Assembly (NCBI GenBank): GCA_900767825.1
Contig: CAAGAN010000006.1
Span: 73,396-137,395 of the forward strand
Reading direction: 5' to 3'
From: Bacilli bacterium
GTDB taxonomy: Bacteria; Bacillota_I; Bacilli_A; RFN20; CAG-826
Length of the DNA: 64,000 bases
Shown: one piece after another, positions 44,920 to 54,169 of the stretch
How positions within the stretch are numbered: the first letter of the stretch is position 1
Layout: every line of letters starts with the position of its first letter
The notes under the pieces: model-generated
What the model saw: the letters and a program-made list of their open reading frames with translations, nothing else
Database searches by the model: none
What the model was told of the DNA's origin: nothing
Position numbers and translations under genes: made by a program

Positions 44920-45953
44920 ATGTGTCTAAGATGAAAAACGAAGAAAATGAATTTGCCAAAAATGATATTGATGATCTAACTAGCGATATCAAATTCTTAA
45001 TTGAATCCGCTAAACGAAAGGTTGTTCTTTCCGTGAATACCATCATGCTTGAAACATATTGGAATATTGGAAAACTTGTTGTTGAGCAGGAACAAAAAGG
45101 CAATGAAAGAGCGATGTATGGAGATGCCCTCTTGCTAAGGCTGTCAAAAGAATTGACTAACACTTATGGGAAAGGGTTTTCGCGTTCTAATTTGCAATCA
45201 ATGAGAACACTTTATGTAAAGTATCCAAAATGCCAAACACTGTCTGGCAAATTGAGTTGGTCACATTATTTGCAACTTTTGCAGATTAGTGACGATAATG
45301 AGCGGAGCTTTTATGAAAAGGAATGCGAAAACTCAAATTGGAGCGTTCGCGAATTATCTAGACAAATTAAATCATGCCTATATCAAAGGCTTCTTTTGTC
45401 TAAAGGCGAAATTAATAAAGACAAAGTAATGGAGTTAGCTAGGCAAGGGGTCACATATAATAATCCTAATGATATTGCAAAAGATCCGTTAGTTTTGGAA
45501 TTTCTCGGCATTGCTGAGACAAAGCCTAAATATGAAAGTGATTTAGAAGCTATGCTTTTAAAACATCTAAAAGAATTTCTCCTTGAACTCGGCAGAGGCT
45601 TTATGTTCGTTGCTTCTCAGCAGAGAATCTCTATTGCTGGCAAGAATTATTATGTCGATTTAGTCTTCTATAACAAAATCTTAAAATGCTATGTTCTTAT
45701 TGATTTAAAAATGAATGGTCTAGAAGCCGAAAATTTAGGCCAAATGAATTTATATGTTAATTATTACAAGAAAGAAGTTAATGATGAAAATGATAATGAC
45801 CCAGTTGGAATTATATTATGTGCTGAAAAAGACAAAATTGTTGCGGAATATGCAATTGAAGGATTAACAAATAACATTTATGCCTCTCGATATACTTATG
45901 TTATGCCAGATAAAGATTTGTTAGAGGAAGAGATAAATAAATATTTGAAATGA
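44916..45953 (+). CDS. DUF1016/YhcG-family PDDEXK nuclease
   Basis: The 345-aa protein has the two-part YhcG layout. The N-terminal domain (about 20-165) holds LETYWNIGKLVVEQEQKG, YGKGFSRSNLQSMRTLYVKYP and LSWSHYLQLLQISDDNERSFYEKE. A restriction-nuclease-like PDDEXK core follows (about 195-330): FLLELGRGFMFVASQQRI, YYVDLVFYNKILKCYVLIDLKMNGL (Asp and D-x-K), and GQMNLYVNYY. YhcG proteins occur with restriction systems and on mobile elements. ATGA couples it to DUF4314. DNA cleavage is expected from the intact motif but its target is unknown. Confidence 0.88.
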   Translation: MNVSKMKNEENEFAKNDIDDLTSDIKFLIESAKRKVVLSVNTIMLETYWNIGKLVVEQEQKGNERAMYGDALLLRLSKELTNTYGKGFSRSNLQSMRTLYVKYPKCQTLSGKLSWSHYLQLLQISDDNERSFYEKECENSNWSVRELSRQIKSCLYQRLLLSKGEINKDKVMELARQGVTYNNPNDIAKDPLVLEFLGIAETKPKYESDLEAMLLKHLKEFLLELGRGFMFVASQQRISIAGKNYYVDLVFYNKILKCYVLIDLKMNGLEAENLGQMNLYVNYYKKEVNDENDNDPVGIILCAEKDKIVAEYAIEGLTNNIYASRYTYVMPDKDLLEEEINKYLK

Positions 45954-45982
45954 AGAACTACCTTTAAAAAAGGAGCGCATGG

Positions 45983-46063
45983 ATGATTTATGTCGAAAGT
46001 GCAACTGTTATAAAACGGCATAATTTCATTGATATCTATGATGAAAGTGAACCGGTAACGTAA
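45983..46063 (+). CDS. Possible 26-aa peptide
   Basis: A short ORF (MIYVESATVIKRHNFIDIYD...) follows the nuclease gene by 29 bp and has AAAAGGAG ten bases before its ATG. An overlapping ATG at 45979 would give a different 14-aa peptide. The ribosome site argues for translation. No family is recognised, and it may be a truncated gene of the same accessory segment. Confidence 0.3.
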   Translation: MIYVESATVIKRHNFIDIYDESEPVT

Positions 46064-46074
46064 AAGTAGATTAA

Positions 46075-47744
46075 TTAAGAGATTTTAATTGAAATACTAG
46101 GACGAACACTACTATCTTTGTCATAGGCACGTAGTTCACGAAGTGCTCCTTTAGTGTTTACACCCCACACTGCTACAAAGCTTGCGCTATTTGGGGAACG
46201 AGTTAGATAAGCCCCTTGATTAGGAAAATCTTCTCCAACACTTGAAGAGAGTGAACCTCTTGCTCTTGCCCAGTCGGTTGTTTTGCAATATCTGGATAAT
46301 GCTGTGTCTGCACCCGTTGAAAAGCCATAAGAAGAAGTTTTGTAATCTTTATGACTTGGGAGAAAAACCTTGTCGTTTGTATCCTCGCATACATATGTTG
46401 GATTGTTGCCACCTGTGGTATTAACACTATTGTCAACCGCTTTTAACTGGATATGGTCACTGCCAAGTGCAAATGCCGAATTATAGAATTCATCATTCAA
46501 CCATGTACGGATATCACTGTATTTGTAATTGTTCGCATAGATTGTTTTTTCATCGATAGTCCTATCCGAACTTGAATTGTAGAAGCAATGAGCATCGAGC
46601 AAAAGGCTTGAAAGAATAAAATATTCACCACTTTTGTTACTAAGGACTTTCCAAACGATGGGTTCACATCTAAACCAATATGTTTCTCCCTTGGTAATAG
46701 GTGTCCCATTATCAAATGTATAAGTGGCTTTATATGGCTTTGCTTCTGCTTTTGCATAGTAATTGCCTTCATGCAAATAATAGCCGTTTGATTTTACGGA
46801 TGTTAAGGCATTTAGGGTAGAAACCAAAGTTCCATCATCAACGTTTGTCTGAGGATATAAACCATATTTAATCGTTTTGCCGTCACTAGAAACGATTGGT
46901 TTTTTAGCATATCTTTCTTCGTCACTTGTTATTTTCTCCGAAGTGAAAGTTGCGGTGTAAACCTGGTCAGAGGTTGCTATTTTTACCTCAGGGTCCCACC
47001 TTTAAAAGTATATTTGTATTCTGTATCATCGGGTTTAGTCGGTGTTGCCCCATCATATGTTGGTAGGGTCCCCTTCTTAACATTGGTATCAGTTTCTAGA
47101 ACCGTTCCGTCATAGTTCTTCCATGTGATTGTATATCTTTCTTCAGAAACAGTTATTTTCTCTGAAGTGAAGGTGGCAGTGTAAACCTGGTCTTTGCTGA
47201 CTTCCGCTACCTTAGGATCCCACCCGCTCCATGTATATTTATATTCCGCATCATCAGGTCTAGTCGGAGTTGTCCCATCATAAGTAGGGAGAGCCCCTTT
47301 CTTAACATCTATGTCAGTTTCCAGAACTGTCCCGTCGTAATTTTTCCACGTAATTGTATACGTTTCTTCCAGAGCGCTTATTTTCTCCGAAGTATAAGTT
47401 GCGGTGTAAACCTGGTCGGAGGAAGCTATTTTTACCTCAGGGTCCCAACCTTTAAAAGTATATTTATATCCTGCATCACTTGGTTTGGTAGGTGTTACCC
47501 CATCATATGTTGGGAGAGTCCCCTTCTTTACATCCGTGTCAGTTTCCAAGACAGTTCCATCATAGTTCTTCCATGTGATTGTAAACATGGTCTCGGTGAC
47601 TATTGGGGAAATATTGCTCCCATTTGAAGTATCCTCTGTAGATGAACTCTTGTTTGAGCCACATCCTATTAATGAAAAAGCGATTAACGCGAGATATGGT
47701 AATAATTTTTGGCTTTTATTCATGCTTAAGCCTCCTTTAGGCAA
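46075..47744 (-). pseudogene. InlB-repeat and DUF6273 lipoprotein, broken by a one-base deletion
   Basis: The frame from 47744 encodes a lipoprotein signal (LIGCGSN) and three ~70-residue InlB-type repeats (TITWKNYDGTVLETD, VKKGxLPTYDG, FKGWDPEV). It fails in the third repeat at FKGGTLR. The frame then continues to 46075 with a DUF6273-like domain (YWFRCEPIVWKVL, YSDIRTWLNDEFYNSAF). The repeats locate the lesion. The first copy reads CCCAACC at 47444-47450 where the third reads CCCACC at 46995-47000, so one base is missing. Restoring it joins both frames into about 556 residues. It is a recent mutation, a sequencing error, or slippage. Confidence 0.8.
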
Positions 47745-48038
47745 TGACTAGTAAATTCACCTAGAAATAAATGTGTTTAATATATTTTTAGGAAGTTTAC
47801 TTGCTAACATTTTATTTTAAAAATAACACCGAGGTCAATTTCTCTTAGGTTGGTCGTTGAAGAACATGACATTTTATGAGTTGTCGTCATTTTGTAGACA
47901 ACTGAAATTGATATAAATCTTATTAATAAATGTAGGTATGCCTGTTATTAAATTACGATTGGTCCATGTTTACTATTATTTAGAAAAACTATTGTGTTAG
48001 AATTAGTCAATCAAAAGATAAATAACAAGGGCTTTTTT
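47745..48038. other. AT-rich intergenic region
   Basis: The 294 bp between a minus-strand lipoprotein and the plus-strand TIR-like gene show no ORF with a ribosome site and no strong hairpin. It presumably holds both divergent promoters. Confidence 0.4.
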
Positions 48039-49481
48039 ATGGTTAAGAAATATAAAACGGTCTCCATTATATATGGCGGTAGTGGACGTAATTATGCGAC
48101 AAAGATGAAAGATCTTATCGATAAGCTTTCAAGTGAAAAGAAGATTCCGATTCGTTCCCTTATTGTAATGGATTCAATCTTAACAGGAGACTTGCTTTCT
48201 AGCATTACATCTTTATTTAATGGAAGTGATTTGTGCGTTACTTTCTTAACTTCTGATGATTTAGCAAATGGAAAAGGAAGATTAAGGCAAAATGTCGTAT
48301 TTGAATTAGGGATGGCCATATTTCATCTAGGAAAAGAGAAATGCATATTACTAAGTGACTTTGATCCAAAAGAAGATAATGTTGAATTACCTAGCGACCT
48401 TAATGGGATTGAAATAAAGCATTTCAACAAAGGAAGCGAAGATGAGGTATTTAAAGAAGTAGTAAAGAAGGTGCTTCTACTTTCTAAAGATATCGATAGA
48501 TTAAATGGACAGCCTATTGAACTTCCTAGCTACGACAAATTGATAACAAGAGAGAAATATAGGGTAGATTATGAAAACTTATTCGAGAAAACTAGTGATA
48601 CACTTAGCCTACCTGAAGTATTAAATGGCTGGTATGAAGAATGTAAGTCACTAAATAGATATGATGAAAGAGCTATCTATTTTATTGAAAGGGTGGGCTT
48701 CCTTCCTATATTTGGTAAACGTGATGGGGTTAAGGAGTGGTCCTTAAAAATAGAACCTCTTTTGACTACCTTTAGCGATCTCGATATTGAAGAATATTCC
48801 TTATCTACCTTGAATTTTGTCAAGAACACGATTCTAGCACTTATTGAATATGTTTCATTTTCTTTTGGCTTTGCTCCTAAAAAGGAAAAGGTATATAGAG
48901 ATATAGTCCTTGCTTTAAAAGAAGAAAGTCCATCAAGTGAAAAGAGTATCAATCCACTTATCATGACTGTCTATTACGATTATCTAGGTCTATCGTATTT
49001 GCATTTATATGAATTTAGTAAGAAAGAAAGTCATCTAAAGAAGGCAATCGAATTATTCTCGATTCTAGTAGATAAATATGTTGATTTAATCGATACATCG
49101 ATGGGAGTATGGTCTGGATTTGTTTTCTATAACCTAGCTAGGGCCTATAGGAAATTGTTTAGCCTAACTAATGATGAAGAAGATGAAATGATGGCCTTAC
49201 GTTATTATAAGAAAGCTGGGACACTTAGAAGACGCTGGCTTAATAAAATCTATTGGGGAAGGCAAGTCAGGAATGCCCTTTCAAGTGAATATTTCACATC
49301 TGAACTTGATTATATTGATTTCCAAGAGGAAGTCGGACTTCTTGGCAAAGGAGAAGCCTTAAGTGAATTCAATAGGTTAAAGACTGAACTAGGCGATTAT
49401 TATAATGATGACGAAAAGCTAGAGAAGCTTTCCTTGATTCAAGACAAGATAAACGAAAAGATAAAGAATAAATCGGAATAG
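48039..49481 (+). CDS. TIR-like (PF10137-type) nucleotide-binding protein with helical C-terminus
   Basis: The start used is ATG 48039; a GTG at 47994 is in frame but unsupported. Residues 1-~145 match the 'predicted nucleotide-binding protein containing TIR-like domain' family. They contain VSIIYGGSGRNYATKMKDLID, SDLCVTFLTSDDLA, then RLRQNVVFELGMAIFHLGKEK (conserved Glu about 89) and VELPSDLNGIE. Members of this family act as NAD-degrading or nucleotide-sensing effectors in anti-phage systems. The remaining ~330 residues are helical and TPR-like (YLGLSYLHLYEFSKKESHLKKAIELFS), possibly for self-association or sensing. It stands alone, with no cyclase beside it, so it may be a one-gene system. 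Confidence 0.78.
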   Translation: MVKKYKTVSIIYGGSGRNYATKMKDLIDKLSSEKKIPIRSLIVMDSILTGDLLSSITSLFNGSDLCVTFLTSDDLANGKGRLRQNVVFELGMAIFHLGKEKCILLSDFDPKEDNVELPSDLNGIEIKHFNKGSEDEVFKEVVKKVLLLSKDIDRLNGQPIELPSYDKLITREKYRVDYENLFEKTSDTLSLPEVLNGWYEECKSLNRYDERAIYFIERVGFLPIFGKRDGVKEWSLKIEPLLTTFSDLDIEEYSLSTLNFVKNTILALIEYVSFSFGFAPKKEKVYRDIVLALKEESPSSEKSINPLIMTVYYDYLGLSYLHLYEFSKKESHLKKAIELFSILVDKYVDLIDTSMGVWSGFVFYNLARAYRKLFSLTNDEEDEMMALRYYKKAGTLRRRWLNKIYWGRQVRNALSSEYFTSELDYIDFQEEVGLLGKGEALSEFNRLKTELGDYYNDDEKLEKLSLIQDKINEKIKNKSE

Positions 49482-49595
49482 ATTTCTATTAACTTCAAAT
49501 GATGTTGATAATTTTTCAATCGATTTATCAAAATCATAAAAATATATAAATTTGGGTTTAGAATTGTTATTGTTAGATAACCTTAGGAGAATAAC

Positions 49596-50174
49596 ATGAA
49601 AACCATAAAGGATAAATATTTAGTAGTAGGGGCTGATTTTGCTGGCTTTCCATTAAAGGAAGCCGTATGTGAACATCTTCGTAAGAAAGGATGGAAGATT
49701 GAAGACTTAGGAGTTACTAAAGACTCTGATCCAAACGACACCGAGAATATGTTCCATAGAGCCGGACTTAGGGTCGGCTCTAAAATTAGTGAAGGCGAAT
49801 ATGAAAGGGCCTTGCTTTTCTGCGGGACTGGCATGGGGATTCATATTGCTGCCTCTAAATGCCCACATGTCCATGCTGGGGTAGTCGAAAGTGTGCCTGC
49901 TGCTAGAAGAGCTATAACTGGGAACGGGGTAAATGTCTTGGCCATGGGTGCATTTTATGTAGCACCTGCGATGGGATGCGATATTGCTGATGTCTATTTA
50001 AACGCTTCTTTAGGAAGTGACCAAACCTGGTGGCATAATTTTTATGAATTCCATAAATTAGCGATAGATGAATTAGAAGCATTTGATTATGAAGAATATA
50101 AAAAGAATGGCTTCAAAGTTAAACATCTAGGTGACTATCCGCTTAAATTAGAAGATAAGCCAGAAGATAAATAA
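49596..50174 (+). CDS. rpiB: RpiB/LacAB-family sugar-phosphate isomerase
   Basis: The 192-aa aldose-ketose isomerase has the RpiB order: VVGADFAGFPLKEAVCEHLRKKGWKIEDLG at the N-terminus, then RALLFCGTGMGIHIAASKCPHVHAGVV (phosphate loop with catalytic Cys) and ITGNGVNVLAMGAF. It is longer than typical RpiB (~150 aa) by a C-terminal tail (FDYEEYKKNGFKVKHLGDYPLKLEDK). Ribose-5-phosphate or galactose/allose-6-phosphate are the usual substrates; which one cannot be told. CTTAGGAGAA precedes the start. It is monocistronic. Confidence 0.88.
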   Translation: MKTIKDKYLVVGADFAGFPLKEAVCEHLRKKGWKIEDLGVTKDSDPNDTENMFHRAGLRVGSKISEGEYERALLFCGTGMGIHIAASKCPHVHAGVVESVPAARRAITGNGVNVLAMGAFYVAPAMGCDIADVYLNASLGSDQTWWHNFYEFHKLAIDELEAFDYEEYKKNGFKVKHLGDYPLKLEDKPEDK

Positions 50175-50283
50175 GAATAATAGATATATAAGAGGATGTA
50201 GGAACGACCTATATTCTTTTTTGTTTATGGCTATTTTAATGGCTTCATATGATAAAATATTCAGGTGTGATGGAGAAACAAAT

Positions 50284-50529
50284 ATGTTAATTACCAAGCC
50301 TATTTCTATTTTAAAGAATAAATTTGAAGAAATAGAATCGGAAGTGAATTCGTCCAATCATGTTGTTTTACTTAAAGATGGACATCCTTCAATGGTAATT
50401 ATGTCTATTTCTGAATTTGAATCATTAAATAATCATGTAGAAGGCTATTTAGATGAGGCGGATTTATTAAGTGAACAATCATCAATTAGATTGACGCATG
50501 ATGAAGTTTTTGGTTCATTAAGAAAATAA
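50284..50529 (+). CDS. Orphan Phd/YefM-family antitoxin
   Basis: The 81-aa protein is an antitoxin of the Phd/YefM type. It has the N-terminal DNA-binding part with PISILKNKFEEIESEVNSSNHVVLLKDGHPSMVIMSISEFESLNN, then an acidic C-terminal helix that would bind a toxin (HDEVFGSLRK end). The start is ATG 50284 with TGGAG upstream; an earlier in-frame start at 50221 lacks support. No Doc/RelE-type toxin follows, since the next gene is TetR at 50616. It may be a solitary regulator or a leftover. Confidence 0.8.
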   Translation: MLITKPISILKNKFEEIESEVNSSNHVVLLKDGHPSMVIMSISEFESLNNHVEGYLDEADLLSEQSSIRLTHDEVFGSLRK

Positions 50530-50591
50530 TTCTTCTTTTAATCAAGGCTTTATCCTGTTGTAATTTCGATTCTTTTATAGTTTAATTAAAT

Positions 50592-50608
50592 TGTCAGTCT
50601 GACTGACA
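50592..50608. promoter_or_regulatory. TetR operator candidate
   Basis: TGTCAGT and ACTGACA are exact 7-bp inverse copies separated by CTG, a compact palindrome of TetR-operator size. It sits eight bases before the tetR ATG. The gene has no clear ribosome site, so the repressor probably blocks its own promoter. Confidence 0.7.
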
Positions 50609-50615
50609 TATTATT

Positions 50616-51242
50616 ATGAACGATTCAAAGTCAAGGAAAACCCTCCACAAAGAAAAGGTAATCCGCGTCGCGTTAGATTTTTTCTCTACCTTCGGGATAG
50701 AAAATTCTAAAATAAGCGATATAGCAACTAAGGCAAACCTAACCGAAAGGACTGTATTTAGGTATTTTGCTACTAAAAATGATTTAGTACTTGCCACGGC
50801 TTTATTATTTTGGAACTCGGCATCTTCTAGGATAAATAGATTAATGGAAGAAGAACAAAATAAATCGTTGAAGGGAATAGATAAAGTCAGGTTTATATTA
50901 AACCAATATGCAAGTTTATATGATTCATCTAAGAAAGAACTCATATTTTGCGATGAAGCCGAGACTTATCTAAGTAGATGTGGCAAATCAATATTGTTAA
51001 GCAATAGGCCTCCTATTGATTTCCATAAAAGTAATGAACCATTAGCAAAGGCGATAAAAGACGGGATATTAGATAAAAGCATTAAAGATAATAAGGATAT
51101 AGGACTTATTTATCTAAATACATATGATGGTCTTCTTGGATTTATGCAGAAACTTGCATTAAGTGAAGAATTATGTAAGGAAGAAGATGCAAGGAAAAGA
51201 CTAGATTTATTTATTGATTCTTTAATAAAAATGTACATATAA
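50616..51242 (+). CDS. TetR-family transcriptional repressor
   Basis: This 208-aa regulator has an N-terminal HTH at about residues 12-55: RVALDFFSTFGIENSKISDIATKANLTERTVFRYFATKNDLVL. The ligand-binding C-terminal part is helical and variable. It is the first gene of a unit with two flavoenzymes (next start 10 bp after the stop), and a palindrome lies in front of it. It is therefore likely to repress this redox operon and to be released by a lipophilic ligand. The ligand is unknown. Confidence 0.88.
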   Translation: MNDSKSRKTLHKEKVIRVALDFFSTFGIENSKISDIATKANLTERTVFRYFATKNDLVLATALLFWNSASSRINRLMEEEQNKSLKGIDKVRFILNQYASLYDSSKKELIFCDEAETYLSRCGKSILLSNRPPIDFHKSNEPLAKAIKDGILDKSIKDNKDIGLIYLNTYDGLLGFMQKLALSEELCKEEDARKRLDLFIDSLIKMYI

Positions 51243-51252
51243 AGGAGAATTC

Positions 51253-52788
51253 ATGGAACAATATTATGATGTAATCGTAATCGGGGGAGGAAATGGTGGA
51301 CTTGCTAGTGCCGCTAGTTTTGCAGTCGCGGGGAAAAGCGTAATCCTATTTGAAAAGCACAATATCCCTGGAGGGTGCGGAACTTCTTTTAGAAGGGGCA
51401 GGTTCGAATTTGAAGTAGCCCTTCATCAATTATCGCACATGGGAACAAGCGAAAAGCCAGGTGAATTAAGGAAATTATTCGCTAGATATGGGATTTTGGA
51501 TGAAATAGATTGGATCCAAATCAAAGAGCTTTACCGCGTCAATTTCCCTGATGGGACTGGGATTAGTCTTCCTACAAGTAGAATTGAATGTGAGAAACAT
51601 CTCTCTTCTTTATTCCCAAATGAAAAAGAGGGGATATATAAATTCTATGATATCGTCTATAAATTCCTAGACGAGGCGAATGAATTTGCTGCCAAAAGTG
51701 CTGCTTCAGTTGGTGAACCAGGTGCAATAAAAAAAGCCATCATGAAAATAGGCTTCCCTAAGATATATCCTACATTAGCCAAATATGGATTAAAGAGCAC
51801 CCAGGAAGTATTGGATGAATGCTTCAAGGAAAAGAAACTCCAAATGGCTGTTTCTACCTATTGGTGTTTTATGGGTATGCCTCCATCAAGGTTCCCATTC
51901 TCGATTTTAGCCAAATGCATTGGCTTCTATCTAGAAGACAAGCCTTTCTATCTAAAAGGTACATCAATGATGATGAACCAAGCCATTGCAGAAAGTGTTA
52001 AAAAGCATAACGGGGTCATTAAAACTAGCACGGCCATAAAGAAAATCATCGTTGAAGATGACGTGGCTAAGGGGGTCATTGATGAATTTGGCAATAAATA
52101 TTTTGCCAAGAAGATAATCTCGAATATCTCTCCTGCTGCTACTTATGGAAATTTAATTGATGAAGATAAGATTCCTCTTGAAGCTAGGGAATATCTAAAG
52201 CCATATACAGTAGGTATATCTGCGATTACTTGCTTTATTGGATTAGATTGCACACCAGAAGAAATAGGATTCAAGACTTCGTTTACCTTGAATTATAAAT
52301 CAATGAATCCAAATAAGGATTTTGATGATGCCTATAAATTATTGCCAGAAAATGATGCCTTAGTAGCGACTTGCTATACAGTTGATGATCCTAGTGTTTC
52401 TCCTAAAGGAACTTCAGTTATAACGGCCGGAACACTTAAATATGGGGAAGCTTGGGAAAAGCTTGACCCAGAAGAATATTTTAAGGCCAAGCAAGAAGCG
52501 GGTAGGCGTATTGTTGCTAGATTAGAAGAATTATACCCAGGCATAAAAGACCATATAGAGGAGATGGAAATAGCAACCCCATTGACCCATATGCGTTATC
52601 TTGGCCATCCAGGTGGGGCGATATATGGATATGAGCAGGATTTGAATCAATCCGTATTCTTTTTCCCAAGCGAAAGCAAGATAGAGAACCTTGAATTTGC
52701 ATCGGGATGGGTCAATGCCTGTGGCTTTGGACCAAATTATACCTATGCCGATAAATTAGTAAGCAAAATCCTAAAGGAGATGAAATAA
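51253..52788 (+). CDS. Phytoene-desaturase/retinol-saturase-like FAD oxidoreductase
   Basis: At 511 aa this is a flavoprotein of the CrtI/RetSat amine-oxidase superfamily. The N-terminal Rossmann motif is VIVIGGGNGGLASAASFAVAGKSVILFEKHNIPGGCGTSF (residues about 7-46). A central substrate domain contains GTSMMMNQAIAESVKKHNGVI. The C-terminal FAD-contact region is HPGGAIYGYEQDLNQ...LEFASGWVNACGFGPNYTYADKLV. There are no carotenoid-synthesis genes nearby, so it probably saturates or desaturates another isoprenoid or fatty substrate. Its neighbour with a [2Fe-2S] domain is a natural electron source. AAAGGAG precedes the ATG. Confidence 0.85.
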   Translation: MEQYYDVIVIGGGNGGLASAASFAVAGKSVILFEKHNIPGGCGTSFRRGRFEFEVALHQLSHMGTSEKPGELRKLFARYGILDEIDWIQIKELYRVNFPDGTGISLPTSRIECEKHLSSLFPNEKEGIYKFYDIVYKFLDEANEFAAKSAASVGEPGAIKKAIMKIGFPKIYPTLAKYGLKSTQEVLDECFKEKKLQMAVSTYWCFMGMPPSRFPFSILAKCIGFYLEDKPFYLKGTSMMMNQAIAESVKKHNGVIKTSTAIKKIIVEDDVAKGVIDEFGNKYFAKKIISNISPAATYGNLIDEDKIPLEAREYLKPYTVGISAITCFIGLDCTPEEIGFKTSFTLNYKSMNPNKDFDDAYKLLPENDALVATCYTVDDPSVSPKGTSVITAGTLKYGEAWEKLDPEEYFKAKQEAGRRIVARLEELYPGIKDHIEEMEIATPLTHMRYLGHPGGAIYGYEQDLNQSVFFFPSESKIENLEFASGWVNACGFGPNYTYADKLVSKILKEMK

Positions 52789-52789
52789 G

Positions 52790-53956
52790 ATGGCTAAAAG
52801 AAATATAAAGGAAACTCTTCTTTCTACTTTAGTCCACGGGGAAGAAACCTTAAATAACATCGCAACTTTGCGTAAACTAAATAGAGATAAATTAAGTGCG
52901 ACCCCAACCGATATTGCTAGTAAAAGAATCCATCCAAACGAATTAGAATTAGTAGTTAATGAAATTATTGATACTAAAAAAGGTGCAAAAATTATTAGAT
53001 TAGTATCTTCTAATGGATATCTTCCTCCATTCCAGGCTGGACAATATATCAATATAGCTTTTGAAATCGATGGGATTAGGACTACTAGACCATATAGTAT
53101 TTCTAGTTCCCCAAAGCAAAGAAGCTATTATGAAATAACAGTTGCCGAGATTAAAAATGGATTTGTCAGTGACTTTATCCTTAATAATATAAAAGTAGGT
53201 GATAAATTATTATCTTCTGCCCCAAGCGGACATTTTGTCTATAATGGTGCCTTCCATAAAAATAAATCTCTTTTCTTAGCAGGAGGGTCTTCAATCACCC
53301 CATTCATGTCGATGGTTCGTGATATCCTTCTAAGCAAGGAAGATAGGGATGTAGTTCTTCTTTATGGATCTAGAAACCTAGATGCTGCTATATATCATGA
53401 GGAATTAAGCGATCTAGCTTCTAGATTTAGCAATTTCAAATACCAGCTTGTATTAAGCGAAGCTCCTGAAGGTTATGAAGGCGAAAAAGGTTTCCTAGAT
53501 GAGAAGATAATAAGCAAATACGCTCCTGATTATTTGTCTAGGACTGCTTACATTTCTGGACCAAACGTCATGCATAAGTTCTGCAAGGATACTTTATTGA
53601 AGATGGGAATGAAAAATAAAGATATCAGGGATGAGGTATTCGGGACGATTAATGATGTAACTAAAGAAGAAGGCTGGCCAAAATCCATCAAGGGTGATGA
53701 GATATTTAAGATTAAAGTAGGGGATAAGGTCATAGATGCTAAATCTAGCGAATCTATCTTAATTGCCTTAGAAAGAAATAACATCAGGGTCAACGTATGC
53801 TGTAGAAGTGGCGAATGTAGCCTTTGTAGGGTTAAGCTAGTTTCTGGGAACGTATATCTTGCTAACGGGATTTTATTAAGAAAAGCCGATGAGAAATTCG
53901 GCTATATCCATTCTTGCAAATCTTATCCAAATAGCGATCTAGAAATCGAGTTATAA
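52790..53956 (+). CDS. Ferredoxin-NAD(P)H reductase-type protein with C-terminal [2Fe-2S] domain
   Basis: The 388-aa electron-transfer protein has three modules. The FAD-binding barrel is at about 40-145 (RPYSISSSPKQRSYYEITVAEI). The NAD(P)-binding domain is at about 150-270 (SLFLAGGSSITPFMSMVRDIL, VVLLYGSR). The plant-type [2Fe-2S] ferredoxin is at about 300-388, with Cys in NVCCRSGECSLCRVKLVSG and the last ligand in YIHSCKSYP. It resembles Hmp/MOCO-type reductases that pass electrons from NAD(P)H to a partner. It starts one base after the flavoenzyme stop. A hairpin terminator ends the operon at 53961. Confidence 0.9.
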   Translation: MAKRNIKETLLSTLVHGEETLNNIATLRKLNRDKLSATPTDIASKRIHPNELELVVNEIIDTKKGAKIIRLVSSNGYLPPFQAGQYINIAFEIDGIRTTRPYSISSSPKQRSYYEITVAEIKNGFVSDFILNNIKVGDKLLSSAPSGHFVYNGAFHKNKSLFLAGGSSITPFMSMVRDILLSKEDRDVVLLYGSRNLDAAIYHEELSDLASRFSNFKYQLVLSEAPEGYEGEKGFLDEKIISKYAPDYLSRTAYISGPNVMHKFCKDTLLKMGMKNKDIRDEVFGTINDVTKEEGWPKSIKGDEIFKIKVGDKVIDAKSSESILIALERNNIRVNVCCRSGECSLCRVKLVSGNVYLANGILLRKADEKFGYIHSCKSYPNSDLEIEL

Positions 53957-53960
53957 AGTT

Positions 53961-53986
53961 AAGAGGTCAATCTGCCTCTTTTCTTT
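53961..53986 (+). terminator. Terminator of the tetR redox operon
   Basis: AAGAGG (53961-53966) pairs with CCTCTT (53975-53980). The stem is followed by a T-rich run. Confidence 0.65.
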
Positions 53987-54169
53987 TTGGATAGATTCCT
54001 AACCTAATTAAATTACATCTTTTAAGTTGATTTAAATACACGCCCCCTCTAGAATTATGCTTAAGAGAAGAAACACATGGATAGAATTGCTATTCAACTC
54101 GAAAGAAAATAGTCTAAGGGTTAAAGCGTTTTTTCTTGTCTAGAAAAGTAATAGAAAAGGAGGTTAATC

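Noticed and set aside
44155..45953. Integrative element inserted at tRNA-Arg
   Set aside because: No integrase gene is present and I found no second copy of the tRNA 3' end, so an attachment site cannot be supported.
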